Part shown: positions 1 to 10,678 of the stretch, one piece after another
Position numbering within the stretch: the first letter of the stretch is position 1
How the letters are laid out: each line of letters starts with the position of its first letter
Assembly: GCA_949128115.1 (NCBI GenBank)
Contig: OX421961.1
Coordinates: 51,260,171-51,324,170 of the forward strand
DNA from: Anaspis maculata
Lineage: Eukaryota; Arthropoda; Insecta; Coleoptera; Scraptiidae
Length of the DNA: 64,000 nucleotides
Direction: 5' to 3'
The notes under the pieces: generated by a model
What the model saw: only the letters and a program-made list of their open reading frames with translations
What the model was told of the DNA's origin: nothing
Databases searched by the model: none
Program-made: the position numbers and the translations under genes

Positions 1-74
1 GGATATTCACTCTGATGAGCTTCTTTGTGTCGTTATATTACTTCCGAAACTCCAGTGAAGACTGTCTCTTGTGT

Positions 75-930
75 CCTTTATGCGTGTGCTCAGCAGGGCT
101 TCAAACGATATCGAAGACAGTAGGGGGCCCAGTGAAGTCTCATAGCTTGACATAACTTGGAGGCAAAAGGGGGGCTTACTGGTACTCTGAAAGCCAGTAA
201 AAGGCTAAGTGAGCTAATTAGAACTCCATACTATACTTGAGGATACAAGAGGGCCCGATAGGGCTCCGAGCTCCGAGTATCACATTAAGGCACAAGGTGC
301 TTACCTCGGTGCTTACTCATGCTCCGAAAGTCTCGGAAAGATGCAAGGGGGCTCAGCAGGGCTTCAAAAGACGTTGAAGAAACAAGGGGGCCAAATGGAT
401 CCATGTGTAACACAAGAAGGCATCAGAAAGGAGCTTACTGGAAATCTGAGAGTCCTTGAGAAGCACAAGGGGGCTAATAAGAGCTCCAAACTACACTTGC
501 GTACACATGGGGGCCCAATAGGGCTCTGTATGTCTCATAAAGGCACAAGGGATTCACACTAAGGTTTCCAAGTCTGGGGGGCTTGCTGGAGCTCTGAATG
601 CCACGAAAAAACACAAAGGGCTCATTAGGGCTCCAAACGACACATGAGAACACAAGGGGGCCCAATAGAGATCCAAATGCTACGGAAAAATGCAAGGCAG
701 TAAGACTTCAAACGATACTGAAGACACAAGGGGGCCCATTGGAGCTTGACATAACAATGAAAGAAAAAAATGGGGCTTACTGGTACTCTGGAAGCCAATA
801 AAAACATAAGCGGGCCAATTAGGCTCCATCTTGGGCTCTGAACTACACTTGAGGACACAAGGGGGCCGATAGGGGTCCAATAGGTACTCTGGAAGCCAAT
901 AAAAACATATGTTGGCCAATTAGGCTCCAT
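75..930. repeat. degenerate ~42-bp minisatellite
   Basis: A G-rich core of the form CACAAGGGGGC followed by CCAATAGGGCTCC-like sequence recurs through this stretch, with cores near 344, 384, 468, 510, 616, 655, 731 and 863. Most spacings are near 39-42 bp or twice that. Units are strongly diverged. The short open frames here on both strands follow the repeat and carry no recognisable domain. Confidence 0.7.
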
Positions 931-1009
931 CTCGGTCTCTGAAATATTTGATAGATATGACATTATGTCATATGACATAAATTTCATATATGAAAATAGG
1001 AGAATTCTT

Positions 1010-1395
1010 TTAACTGTTTTGAATACAGTTTTTTTGAAGGCTTCCAAATGACGTATTGCAAATCAAGCTCCGTGAGAATCAGCTTGTTATTTTCTGATAT
1101 TGATACTTAACTTATGTTTGACAGATGACAGCCAACAACTGATCCGGTCATTTGACAGCAAAACCATGTCTTCATACCAAATTTCAAGTTGATCAGATCA
1201 ACGGTTTAGCAGCACAGCTGTCGTTACAAAAAAAGACAGACATAATTCTGAAAATGATCTTAAATCGTCTTGGGGGACCTCAAAATGGATGTAGGTATCC
1301 GGCGGAATCTCGAAACTGTTTTCTGCAGGATTACTATACTTTTCCCTCCATGTTGGTATGGGGGCCCCGGAAAGTGATGGCAATAGCTCAAAACC
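1010..1395. repeat. dispersed repeat family R1, longest copy
   Basis: Two modules occur in order. The first contains TCCGTGAG, TTTGACAGATGACAGCC and CATTTGACAGCAAAACC. The second contains GGGGGACCTCAAAATGG and GCAGGATTACTATACTTTTCC. Relatives of the first module lie at about 26020-26140 and 40577-40800, and of the second at 23150-23250 and 38800-38920. No target duplication or terminal repeat was found. It may be the tail of a larger transposon, but the family is unknown to me. Confidence 0.65.
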
Positions 1396-1462
1396 TTGTT
1401 TACTATCAGTGATACTTCAACAAACACTTCAAACAAATAGGTAGAGTTAACGGCACACCACA

Positions 1463-1662
1463 GGGACCTGTGGGCGAGGCTGAACAGAGAAACAAAAATC
1501 GTTTTGGACGAGTCCGTGTGTTGAAATGAAGTGAAGGGGAAACAACACCGTCAGCTGGAGTGGTGGACTAATACCAGGTCACAGACGAAACTAGGATCCC
1601 ACTGCAAATCTAGGTGCACCACTAGATGAACTAAGTTCGCGCCAGTTCCGCCCACAGGTCTC
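1463..1662. repeat. possible small inverted-repeat element
   Basis: GGGACCTGTGGGCG at the left end and CGCCCACAGGTCTC at the right end are inverted matches with two mismatches, 200 bp apart. No target duplication is clear and the interior is not symmetrical. This could be a MITE or a chance pair. Confidence 0.3.
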
Positions 1663-2113
1663 TATGGTATTCCGGGAACTCCACCTCGACAGTCGACAAA
1701 TACGATATCTGTCATGAGTTCAGGTGAGAGACACAAATTGAAATACAGTTTCACTAAGTATATTGTAATTAATTAACTTATAGTCATACATTTGATATGG
1801 ATTCCTACTTACAAAAGAAATTAGGGAGTTTTCTTTTGCGAAGCGGTTAAAGCCGACAGGGTCGTGTGAACAGAAACTAAGATTGTGCTTCTTGGAAAAG
1901 GAGCTCTCGGTCGGCTGGCCGACGCGCGAGATTGATCTAAAAAGGGTAAAGGTCAAACTAGAAGTAAATGCGCCTGGTGGCGAGAAGTTCCGGAGAATTA
2001 GGAAAATATGTTGTGGCGGGTAGAAGAGGAAACTAAAAGAAAATGGAAGCTGATTACTCGAGCCATTCTCCAAGTAGGTACTATACCTCTACTCTTTCTC
2101 CACGCGGACTTAC

Positions 2114-2241
2114 CCTGGCCAGAGGTTTTCCGCCGGTGGCGGTGCAAGTGAGCGTTAGACTGGCGCCCTCTGCGTAGGCCGTCGTAATGCCATTTTTCAC
2201 GATGGTCAAGTCATCCGTCACCTGGACCCCAGTTGGTGGCA
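2114..2241 (-). CDS. Ig-domain exon, Sidestep-like adhesion receptor (partial gene)
   Basis: Internal exon of 128 nt on the minus strand. Upstream is a consensus acceptor (TTTGTTGCAG, cut before 2241) and downstream a consensus donor (CCAGG then GTAAGT, cut after 2114). It enters with one codon base supplied by the previous exon and leaves on a codon boundary. The peptide begins VPPTGVQVTDDLTIVKNG and ends EGASLTLTCTATGGKPLAR. This matches the start of an I-set Ig domain: strand A, then the strand-B cysteine in LTLTC, then the GGKP turn. The strand-C tryptophan would be encoded by the next exon. Insect Sidestep-family receptors have this VPP...EG...LTLTC...GGKP pattern in their second Ig domain. 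They are type I membrane proteins that bind Beaten-path partners in axon guidance. Family assignment is by motif only, and other Ig adhesion receptors remain possible. I found no neighbouring exon in the window, so introns are long. Confidence 0.72.
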
Positions 2242-2487
2242 CTGCAACAAATAAAACACGGTGAGATCTAGCAGCATTGCACAGAGACGGATCCAAAAAA
2301 TTCGCTTTTCCTACTTTAGGAACTTATCGGTCCTTTTTTTTTCAGGTTGCATGATCGATTATATAAATTTCCCTTCAGCATATTTAAGAAACTATAAAGC
2401 TGATATGCTGTAAAGTAGAACTATTCGACATGATGCTAGCTGCGATCGATTTCACCACATCATCGTGGACCCTCTCTTTGTTTTCAG

Positions 2488-2574
2488 CTCCGGCCGCAAC
2501 CCTCGAACTTCAACCACGGTCGCACTCAGATTAACTCCATAGTCCATACAAACTACCGAACTGACTGGTTCAAG
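2488..2574 (+). other. candidate 87-nt exon (unconfirmed)
   Basis: A pyrimidine-rich acceptor (CTCTCTTTGTTTTCAG) is followed by 29 open codons and a near-consensus donor (AAG then GTAGGT). The phase-0 peptide ends in SIVHTNYRTDWFK and resembles nothing I recognise. It lies on the strand opposite the Ig exon and only about 250 bp away, which argues against it unless two genes overlap. Splice-like pairs of this size also occur by chance. Confidence 0.2.
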
Positions 2575-3395
2575 GTAGGTATGTCGTATGTCCCAAAACT
2601 AAAACTAAATTTGTGGCCGGTCAAGACTTTGGTACAAGCAAAGCAAGCAAAATTATTGAGTTCTATGCCGAAAATACCAAACAACTAAATATACATATAT
2701 AATTCATAACGTAATAATACCAACAGTATCCGTATAATTATACCTAGCTAATAAGATCAATTTTCTTAGTAGGTGAGAAGTCGGGTATGTCTGGTAGTTA
2801 GGCATTCAAGTTTTCTTTTCTAGGCTCTATTACATAAAGAATACTTGACATCATGATCGATGGTCCTTAAATTACCTGTAGATCACAGATCTTTTGTTGT
2901 TGGACACGTGTATGCCTCTACTGGTGCCATCAGGTGCAGGTTGCGGCACTTTGAAGTTTGCTAAGTGCGAAACAGGATATTGTAAAACTAGTATTACAAT
3001 GACGACTATTGTAATACAAGTAAGTTTCGCGGCTCGTTGAACAATGTACCGTCACCAGCAAAATACTGGATATATCAAAATTTTTGTCATTAGAAAAAAA
3101 GCGACAAGGTCTTGCTTCATTGCAGTTATGGCCTGATAGAATAAAAGGCTTGGTTCCTGACTTCATGGTGAATGTACTACGTGAAGGCTCCTTCATGGCT
3201 ATGTCACATTTCTTTGAGTTACAAAATTTTAATGTATGTAATACAGTGCTCCTGACAGTACGAGTATCACAAAAAGGAGCCGTAACACGTGTTTTACATA
3301 CTACTTTGTATACTTTGTCTGATTCGCCAACCCGCTCAGTAGAAATGTGAAAAAATACACGACGCGAATATATTTGATGTGCTTAATAATCCAGG
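2575..3395. other. no gene seen
   Basis: AT-rich sequence with only short chance frames. It is probably intronic or intergenic relative to the Ig exon on the left. I see no repeat structure here. Confidence 0.5.
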
Positions 3396-6300
3396 CCCTA
3401 GCAGTACTTCTGTAGGGAAAACGATGTAATCAAATTTTTTTTTTTAGAATCGTTAGAGGATCATCCCAGGACAAATAATCACTCGGGTGCTTTCGCGATT
3501 TCTGGTACATTTTCCAGCAATATCGCATCAAAGTTGGCGGCTGGTCAATTCTTCAGTTCGCTGATATTTCTTGGAGTTTTTGCGATTTTCTTCAGATAAA
3601 GTACTAATCTACTCAAAAAACAATTCCGGATCGAATGATGCTGTCAGATTTTGAGTACTTACGTTATACCGGGTGAAAAAAAAAATAAAACGAGTTTTAT
3701 AATTTTTTTCCAACTTTTTAGTTTCTTGGTCGATTTTCACAAACTTTATGTCAAAAGCTCGCTGACTAAATCATCTACTCAAATCAATTGTCAATATAGC
3801 CAAATTATCAAAAATCAAGATGGCGGCGACGAACCCAAATAAAAATGTGTCGTATTTCGAGAATTTTTTTTTGATTTCTAAACTTCGTAAAGAACGACAC
3901 TGATGGTGGATTCTGGAAGATTCGGCTTTCTTCTGCAATTTGAGACTAGATTTACTTGATTCGCACATTCCACTGTGGAAATATAGTGAATTAATGGAAG
4001 ATCCACTTGTAATTTTTTCCAAATTCACAATAAATCAGCAGTTTAAAAACCTCCCGCGAATCCTTATTTCTAGAGCAATTTCTACACACTTGGTAGTGAT
4101 CGTAAGCTGTGTGCATAGGCTACAAATACCGTGTTGGTGCATGGCCGAAGTTTCGAAATTTCAGATGATAGATGACGTAAATGGTGGAGGTGCGCATGTC
4201 AAATATCGAATATTCTACTTTTTGTTCTTACATGTTCTGAACGAAATTTCTATAAATGGTTGGCTTAATGGTCAGCACTGGATAAACACGCAACGAGAGT
4301 CAAATGTTGAAAGAGTCGGAATGTGGAATTTTCAAATAGACGACTTTACTTCTTTGGAGAAAATAAAACGGTTCTATCCGTTGGTGCAGGAATTTTAGCT
4401 GTTGATATCGCAAATAGCGAACAAAGATGAAAGCCAGCCGTTGTGGCCTCGAAAAGAACTTGAGGATCAGTTTTTCGCGTATATCTCGTGAACAATGGCA
4501 CATGAGAAGAACGTGCTTGGAAAGAAATTGTTGAAAATTTTATTGTCTATAAGAAAGGTCCTTACACGTTTCATCGTCAGTCCACTCTTTCTTCGTCAAA
4601 ACACAAGAGAATTAAGATAATCCAGATGCTCGATGCTGAAGACTGTATAGACCTTGAGTTTTATTATAGCGAAGTGTAACTTCGTAGAGGTGTTGGTTGG
4701 TCCACTATTTCTTGATTGAAACTTGAAACCATCAATACGAACTATGCCGGCGGCATATACAGGGTGATTTAAAAATAAAAAGTTGAACATTTGTTCCTCA
4801 AGAACCAGAATAGGTGAAGACATGTTAATCGCCATAAATAATTCTGATTTCATGGTCATGAAGTCGTCGTAAACTTGAATCAGATATCTTGAGCCGTTCT
4901 TGAAATATCTTCAAAAGACTGAAGTTGTTACCGAAAAAAATAATTTTTTCGTCTACTCATCAGAAAAAAAGTTGACTGTGTTTTTTCTCAAAGTAGTTGG
5001 CCTAGAAAGTGTTTTTCACTATTGTTCCATTTTAAATGTGATTTATCATTGTTTCGATTCAAAACACCAAGTCTCGATTCAATATCTGAAGAGTTACTGA
5101 TAGACGGAAAACCAGTTTTTTTTCGTAACGACTTCAGTCTTCTGAAGATATGTCAGAAACGGCTCAACATATTTGATCCAAGTTTACGACGACTTCATGA
5201 ATCATGACCATGAAATTAGACATATTTTTGGCGGTTTATATGTCTTCACCTATTTTGGTTCTTGAGGTACATTTCTTCAACTTCTTATTTTTATTTCACC
5301 CTGTATATGCCGCCGGCATAGTTGGTATTGATGACAAATAGTTACAGTCAAAACAGAATAGATCGAGCAACACCTCTACCAAGTGGCACCCCGCCATCAT
5401 GAAACTCAATGACCATACAGTCTTCAGCATCGAGCATCTGGGTTATTTTAATTTCCTTGTGTTTTGACGAAGAAAGAGTGGACTGACGATGAAACGTGTA
5501 AGGACCTTTCTTATAGACAATAAAATTTTCAACAATTTCCTTTCAAGCACGTTTTTGCATGTGCCATTGTTCACGAGATATACGCGAAAAACTGATCCTC
5601 AAGTTCTTCTCGAGGCCACAACGGCCGAAGGTCACACCCGATTCTTGAAAACTTTGACTATGTTAAACTACATGCTTAACTGAGCTTATATACAAAAATC
5701 CGGCTGGCTTTCATTTTTGTTCGCTATTTGCAATTTTAACAGCTAAAACTCCTGGACTAACGGATAGAACCGTTTTATTTTCTCCAAAGAAGTAAAGTCG
5801 TCTATTTGAAAATTTCACATTTCGACTCTTTCAACATTTGACTCTCGTTGCGTGTTTATCCAGCTGACCATTAAGCCAACCATTTATAGAAATTTCGTTC
5901 AGAACATGTGAGCACAAAAAGTAGAATATTCGATATTTGACATGCGCGACTCCACCATTTACGTCATCTATCATCTTAAATTCCCAAACTTCGGCAATGC
6001 ACCTACACTGTATTTGTAGCCAATGCACACAGCTTACGATCACTTCCAAGTGTGTAGAAATTGCTTCAGAAATAAGGATTCGCGGGAGGTTTTTAAACTG
6101 CTGATTTATTGTGAATTTGAAAAAAATTACAAGTGGACCTTCCTTTAATTCACTATATTTTCACAGTGGAATGTGCGAATCAAGTAAATCTAATCCCAAA
6201 TTGCAGAAGAAAGCTGAATCTTCCAGAATCCACCATCCGTGTCGTTCTTTACGAAGTTTAGAAATCAAAAAAAAATTCTTGAAATACGACACATTTTTAT

Positions 6301-6743
6301 TTGGGTTCGCCGCCGCCATCTTGATTTTTGATAATTTGGCTATATTGACAATTGATTTGAGTAGACGATTTAATCAGCGAGCTTTTGACATAAAGTTTGT
6401 GAAAATCGGCCAAGAAACTAAAAAGTTGTAAAAAAATTATAAAACACGTTTTATTTTTTTTCCTCCCGGTATAACGTAAGTACTCAAAATCTGACAGCAC
6501 CATTCGATCCGGAATTGTTTTTTGGGTAGATTAGTACTTTTATTTGGATAAAATCACAAAAACTCCAAGAAATATCAGCGAACTGAAGAATTGACCAGCC
6601 GCCAACTTTGATGCGATATTGCTGGAAAATGTACCAGAAATCGCGAAAGCACCCGAGTGATTATTTGTCCTAGGATGATCCTCTAACGATTCCAAAAAAA
6701 AAATTTTGATCACATCGTTTTTCCTACAGAAGTACTGCTAGGG
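3396..6743. mobile_element. foldback element with ~1.6-kb inverted arms
   Basis: The left arm (3396 to about 4965) is the reverse complement of the right arm (about 5096 to 6743), separated by roughly 130 bp. The ends read CCCTAGCAGTACTTCTGTAGG and its near-complement. The arms differ by substitutions and indels, for example about 75 extra bases in the right arm near 5625-5700, so the fold is old enough to have diverged. Short frames repeat in mirror image (for example near 3771-4028 and 6111-6431) but show no protein domain. No clear target duplication was found. It could be a foldback DNA transposon or two inverted copies of one repeat. Confidence 0.88.
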
Positions 6744-6864
6744 ACAGGACTATAAATCGATCAGTGATAACCACAATTTCCATTTGTGAAAAAGCAGTTC
6801 AACAAAATGCTTCGTTCTGACACCGCTTTCAGTAAGTATCGAAAACCAAAGTCGATAATAGTAG

Positions 6865-7125
6865 GTATATAATGTAATATACTATTTTATCCATTTTCCG
6901 AAAATATTTAGGAGATACTGGAAAATTCTAGAGGTAGCAATGCCTTTCAGTGTCATAAAAGTCAAGCGCCAGCACGACATCGCTTTCAGTGCCCTCAAGT
7001 CTCCATTGTTAAACCGAAACTGGAAATAGTAGATTATAATACAAGTTTCATAACACATTGTATTGTCACACGCGTCATTTTGAAGCACGAGGAGTGAAGT
7101 GACGAGTGTAACAATAGGTCTTATA
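6865..7125. repeat. dispersed repeat R2 with terminal hairpin
   Basis: The stretch at 6919-6977 (containing TTCTAGAGGTAGCAATGCC and AAGCGCCAGCACGAC) is closely related to 53198-53255. At 7056-7125 an imperfect hairpin pairs GTATTGTCACACGCGTCA with TGACGAGTGTAACAATAG. Similar TGTCACAC...GTGTGAC hairpins occur at 52426-52557, so this looks like one MITE-like family. Confidence 0.55.
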
Positions 7126-7140
7126 AAACGTGTGTTATAT

Positions 7141-7707
7141 ATAGTAGGTTCGCTCCTACCGTGATTCTAGTCGGCTGTGAGATTTTGTTTCTAAGATTCC
7201 AAACCTGAAATTTGAAAAACTCCCTAGAGCTTGGCAGTTGGTTGCAGTGATGTTTGAAAGGTCAAGCTTGACAACATCAACATTGCCGTTAATGTGAAAT
7301 AGACTGAAAATCACGAGTTCTACGAAAATTGTGGTGGAATTTTATCCCATTATTGTGGAAACTGTGTTTGTGCCTCGGCTTGTGTCTTGAACAATAACGT
7401 CCAGTGCCCATTTTGAAGCCCTCGACCCCTCGAGGGTGCCATAAGAACTCGCTTCTGAGAGAAAATGATCGGAGTAGGTAGCATGAGCTCCCTTATCGTT
7501 CAACTTTGGAGAGAAGGCGTGAACAGGGATCGGCGTGAATTAATTTTTGAAAACCAGTCAACAACCCACCAACATAACAAAACATATAACCTATTTTTCG
7601 AAGCCAGACGCTCGGACGCACGCTAGGCAGTTGGACGTTAAGTCTACAATGCCAAACTGTAAAATTTGCCCAGCCTACTAGAATCACGGTAGGAGTGAAC
7701 CTGCTAT
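7141..7707. mobile_element. short-TIR element, ~570 bp
   Basis: The left end ATAGTAGGTTCGCTCCTACC is mirrored at the right end by GGTAGGAGTGAACCTGCTAT, and the match continues inward through GTGATTCTAG for about 35 bp in total. The flanks are TA-rich, so a TA target duplication is possible but cannot be proved. The interior has no transposase motif I can recognise. Confidence 0.65.
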
Positions 7708-8764
7708 ACCTACCCGAGTACATACAATTTTTTCTATTTTGCAACTACTCCGTGTTCATTTTAAATAGAAAATGTGAAATATTATGAGCCTCACCAACAG
7801 AATTGCTCTTGATAATGGAAGCACAGCACATGGTGGATCATCAGAAATGAGCCAGATTTTTCTAAAATAACGCCCTTCTGCGAAATCATGTCACCTAAGT
7901 TGTCATTTCTGTCAGTGAGTGATGTCATATGGATGTCATGCCCGCTGATATTGCCAACCTTTGGGATTAAAAAAACGCGTATCGAAATGGAGACTCTTCC
8001 GATACGCGATTGACGTCAATTTGCGTATAAAAATGACTTTCTTATAATCGCAAAGTAGAAAAACACTATTTTATTCAAATTCCAAATGAATTCCTAGAAC
8101 AATAATAATAATTTATAATATAAAATGGAAACTGTGAAGGTGTCTAATTATACACACAGTGTGCTCAAATAAATTCATACGTTAGGCAAGCTGTGCCACA
8201 GCCATGCAAAGACCGCTTCACATCCCGGAATTTGACCAGGTCACAGCCTGCAGCCTGCCTACACAATATGAATTCATTTGATCACACGATACCTACACGT
8301 ATTTCATTAACTAAACAATGCTTCGCAAAAATGCTGTTCACCTGGGATGCATATTTCATTATGATCGAATGGTGTATTTATCCATTAGTGCAGGAAATGA
8401 TTCTTGTTTATTCGTCAAGTAGAAGTAGGGTAGGAGCAACGTGCAACAAAGGTACCTAGAGGAGGTTGACGCTCAAGAGATTCGGCGGGACACAGGGACC
8501 TTCGGAAACTAGTGCAATTCTCTAAAAAACAACACTCCATAAACGCTCTGTTGAAGAATTTTTGCATCACAGAGCGTTTATACAGGTGTTCATTTGAAGA
8601 GTTCTCACCCCTGATTTCTCGCCACCAAAATTTTTACGCCGTAATAGGTAATGCGCTGAAAAGCTCATGATCCCTCAATTAAAAAAACACCCAAAGAAAA
8701 TTAGTCACAATATGTTGTCATATTATCTATTGCAATGTATGGAATAAAAACATTTTCGCTATCT
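7708..8764. other. no gene seen
   Basis: AT-rich DNA with a short (AAT)n run near 8101-8120. An 88-codon frame at 8193-8459 lacks any motif and is taken as chance. Confidence 0.5.
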
Positions 8765-8909
8765 TATAGCTGCATTACACTACACAATTTATTGTACAAT
8801 TTCTTGAACCATCTGCCAAAATAGTGTCAAAAAACAATAAACTTGATTGTTGATTTGACAGATTGTACAAGAAATTAAACAAGAAATTGTGTAGTGTAAT
8901 ACAGCGATA
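8765..8909. mobile_element. palindromic MITE, 145 bp
   Basis: Inverted ends of about 25 bp, left TATAGCTGCATTACACTACA and right TGTAGTGTAATACAGCGATA, continue into a second inverted pair (TTGTACAATTTCTTG and GTACAAGAAATT). It has no coding capacity. The target duplication is uncertain. Confidence 0.75.
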
Positions 8910-9177
8910 ACGTATGGAACGAAAGTTTTGGGTAAAATTTCGAGGACTTCTCATCTATTTTAGAAATGGTATAATTTCGAAAAATAGTTTTGACATCTTA
9001 ATCTCACATCTATGGTTATTCAAAAACATAAGTCATACAATTTATAAAGGTCCATTGTCTTCGATAGACCGCAGTTTAGTCTTAACTTTTCGCATGAGAC
9101 TTTGGACGGAAGTCCCTTTTCTGGAATGGCACACCAGACCAAAATTTTGTCGGAGAACTAGGCTTTTGCCTTGAATT

Positions 9178-9560
9178 TTACTTAATTTGGACGGTCTCTA
9201 CATTCTTGGTATAAAACCCATCGTCACCCTTCATTACACTGTTCCCGAGGGTGAAATATTTTTCATCGTCCATTACAAGAACTACTCTATTTTCGGTGAA
9301 GTGCAGGCGCCTTAGTGCACGACAGCAGATAGGTAGTCTCTGCAGTTGAGCTGCCGTGTATTTTCGGCATTTACGTCTTTCACGATAGGATAAACCTCCA
9401 CAATGCAATTTCCGATGCACAGTCGTGTGAGAAACGTGAAGCTCTGTCCCAATCGTCGAATTGACTTTCCCACCTGGTCTCCTGCTCCTCTTCCCAGCCT
9501 GGAGATATTGTCTGCAGTCAAAGCTTTTGGCCTTCCACTTTTTTTGGCAAACTGAGACAT
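9178..9560 (-). pseudogene. Tc1/mariner-superfamily transposase relic (maT-like)
   Basis: Minus-strand fragment of a DDE/D transposase. Two frames are needed. The first gives an AT-hook/HTH-like start (KKSGRPKALTADNISRL). After a frameshift near 9440 the second gives a helix-turn-helix (HVSHTTVHRKLH), a KYTAAQLQRLP linker and the first catalytic block VLVMDDEKYF. Mariner-type transposases of the maT kind in insects share that DDEKYF block, whose aspartate is the first metal ligand. The frame ends about 20 codons later, so the catalytic core beyond it, including the other two acidic residues, is absent. The fragment is about a third to a half of the usual ~340-residue enzyme. It is dead as read, and no terminal repeats were recognised around it. 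The family name is from motif memory, but the superfamily is fairly secure. Confidence 0.75.
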
Positions 9561-9599
9561 GGGATTCCTTCCTCACATTCATAGTCCAAGAACTGGCGA

Positions 9600-9960
9600 C
9601 AAAAAAAAGTTCAATTTCCTTCAATTTGATGTGTCACAAAGTGGGTAGTATTTTGTTAAATTTTGAAGTGGAGGTAAGCGGGAGCAATGGGGTGAATTTG
9701 GGTGGCACTTTTTCCACCGAAAATTCTCTTCTTCGAAGTTATTTAGGTTGATGCTGACTAAACTAAAGAGAATTGAGGGGTCCAGAATATTTAATGGGAC
9801 ACTCAAGAGAATTTTAAGGGTGAAGGGGGGTAAGGTTGAAAGTTTTGAAAATATTTTTTCAAAAAGAGAATTCAATCCTCTTCAATTTGATGTATCGCAA
9901 GGTAGGTAGTGTCATTTCAAATTGTATCTTTGGGATGGGTGGGGGCGAGGGGGCTGAAGA
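9600..9960. repeat. two diverged direct repeats, ~260-bp period
   Basis: TTCAATTTGATGTGTCACAA followed by AGTGGGTAGTATT (from about 9618) recurs as TTCAATTTGATGTATCGCAA and GGTAGGTAGTGTC (from about 9880). The left unit abuts the transposase relic. The significance of the repeat is unknown. Confidence 0.6.
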
Positions 9961-10555
9961 TAGAAATTTGCCAATGTCAGTTTTAGATGTCCCTCTCGAT
10001 ATAAAAATTGACCTGTTTTTGCTCAAAGAAATATTGACTAGGAATCAGGAGTTATTGCAGGTAGATAGTTTTCAAATGATCACCCGGTAGTGCTACTGGT
10101 GTCTGACAACGGAAGGACAAACCAGAAGATGACCACAAATAGGGTGATTGCATGAAATTCGTTTATCTGATCACCGGCAGGAAGCACAAGGATCGAGTTA
10201 TGTTTTGACGTTTGTTAGGAAATTTGCATTGGGGCACATAACATGTGTAAGTGTGAGGCATTGTTAGAATGATTGGAAATCACAATCTCGATCTCGTAAA
10301 CGCCGAACAAAACAGTATATGAACAAGATACGTGAAAATAACAGTATTTAGTAAGGTTAGTCCGGTTGACGTTGACTCCATTGACTCCAACATGGATGAA
10401 ACTCGACAGATGACAATGAACTCTCTCTACATGCAATCACCCTTTAGGTAGTAAGGGCCAAGAATAATAATCTGAATATCCAGATTATGTTTCTATTTTG
10501 AAATCCAAAATGTCTAGGTAATTTGATCGTCACAACATCACTATACAACTTACTA

Positions 10556-10678
10556 CCGTATATGATCAAAAACTTTCTTACTCAAGGGAGGCTGTGGTCC
10601 TGGTCATTGGCAGGCAAACGAGGCTGATTTTGGCCAGGCCACAGCCTCCCTCGAGTAAAAAAGTTTTTGATCATACGG
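10556..10678. mobile_element. palindromic mariner-type MITE, 123 bp, TA target duplication
   Basis: The ends CCGTATATGATCAAAAACTT and AAGTTTTTGATCATACGG are near-perfect inverted repeats, extending inward through GGGAGGCTGTGG for about 42 bp. TA dinucleotides flank both sides (10554-10555 and 10679-10680). The structure fits a MITE mobilised by a Tc1/mariner transposase. Confidence 0.82.

Noticed and set aside
625..1047. 140-codon minus-strand frame
   Set aside because: Runs through the G-rich 42-bp minisatellite. Its repeated PxxPxV-like words follow the DNA repeat.
3940..4398. 152-codon plus-strand frame
   Set aside because: Lies inside the foldback arm, is broken in the mirror arm and shows no motif.
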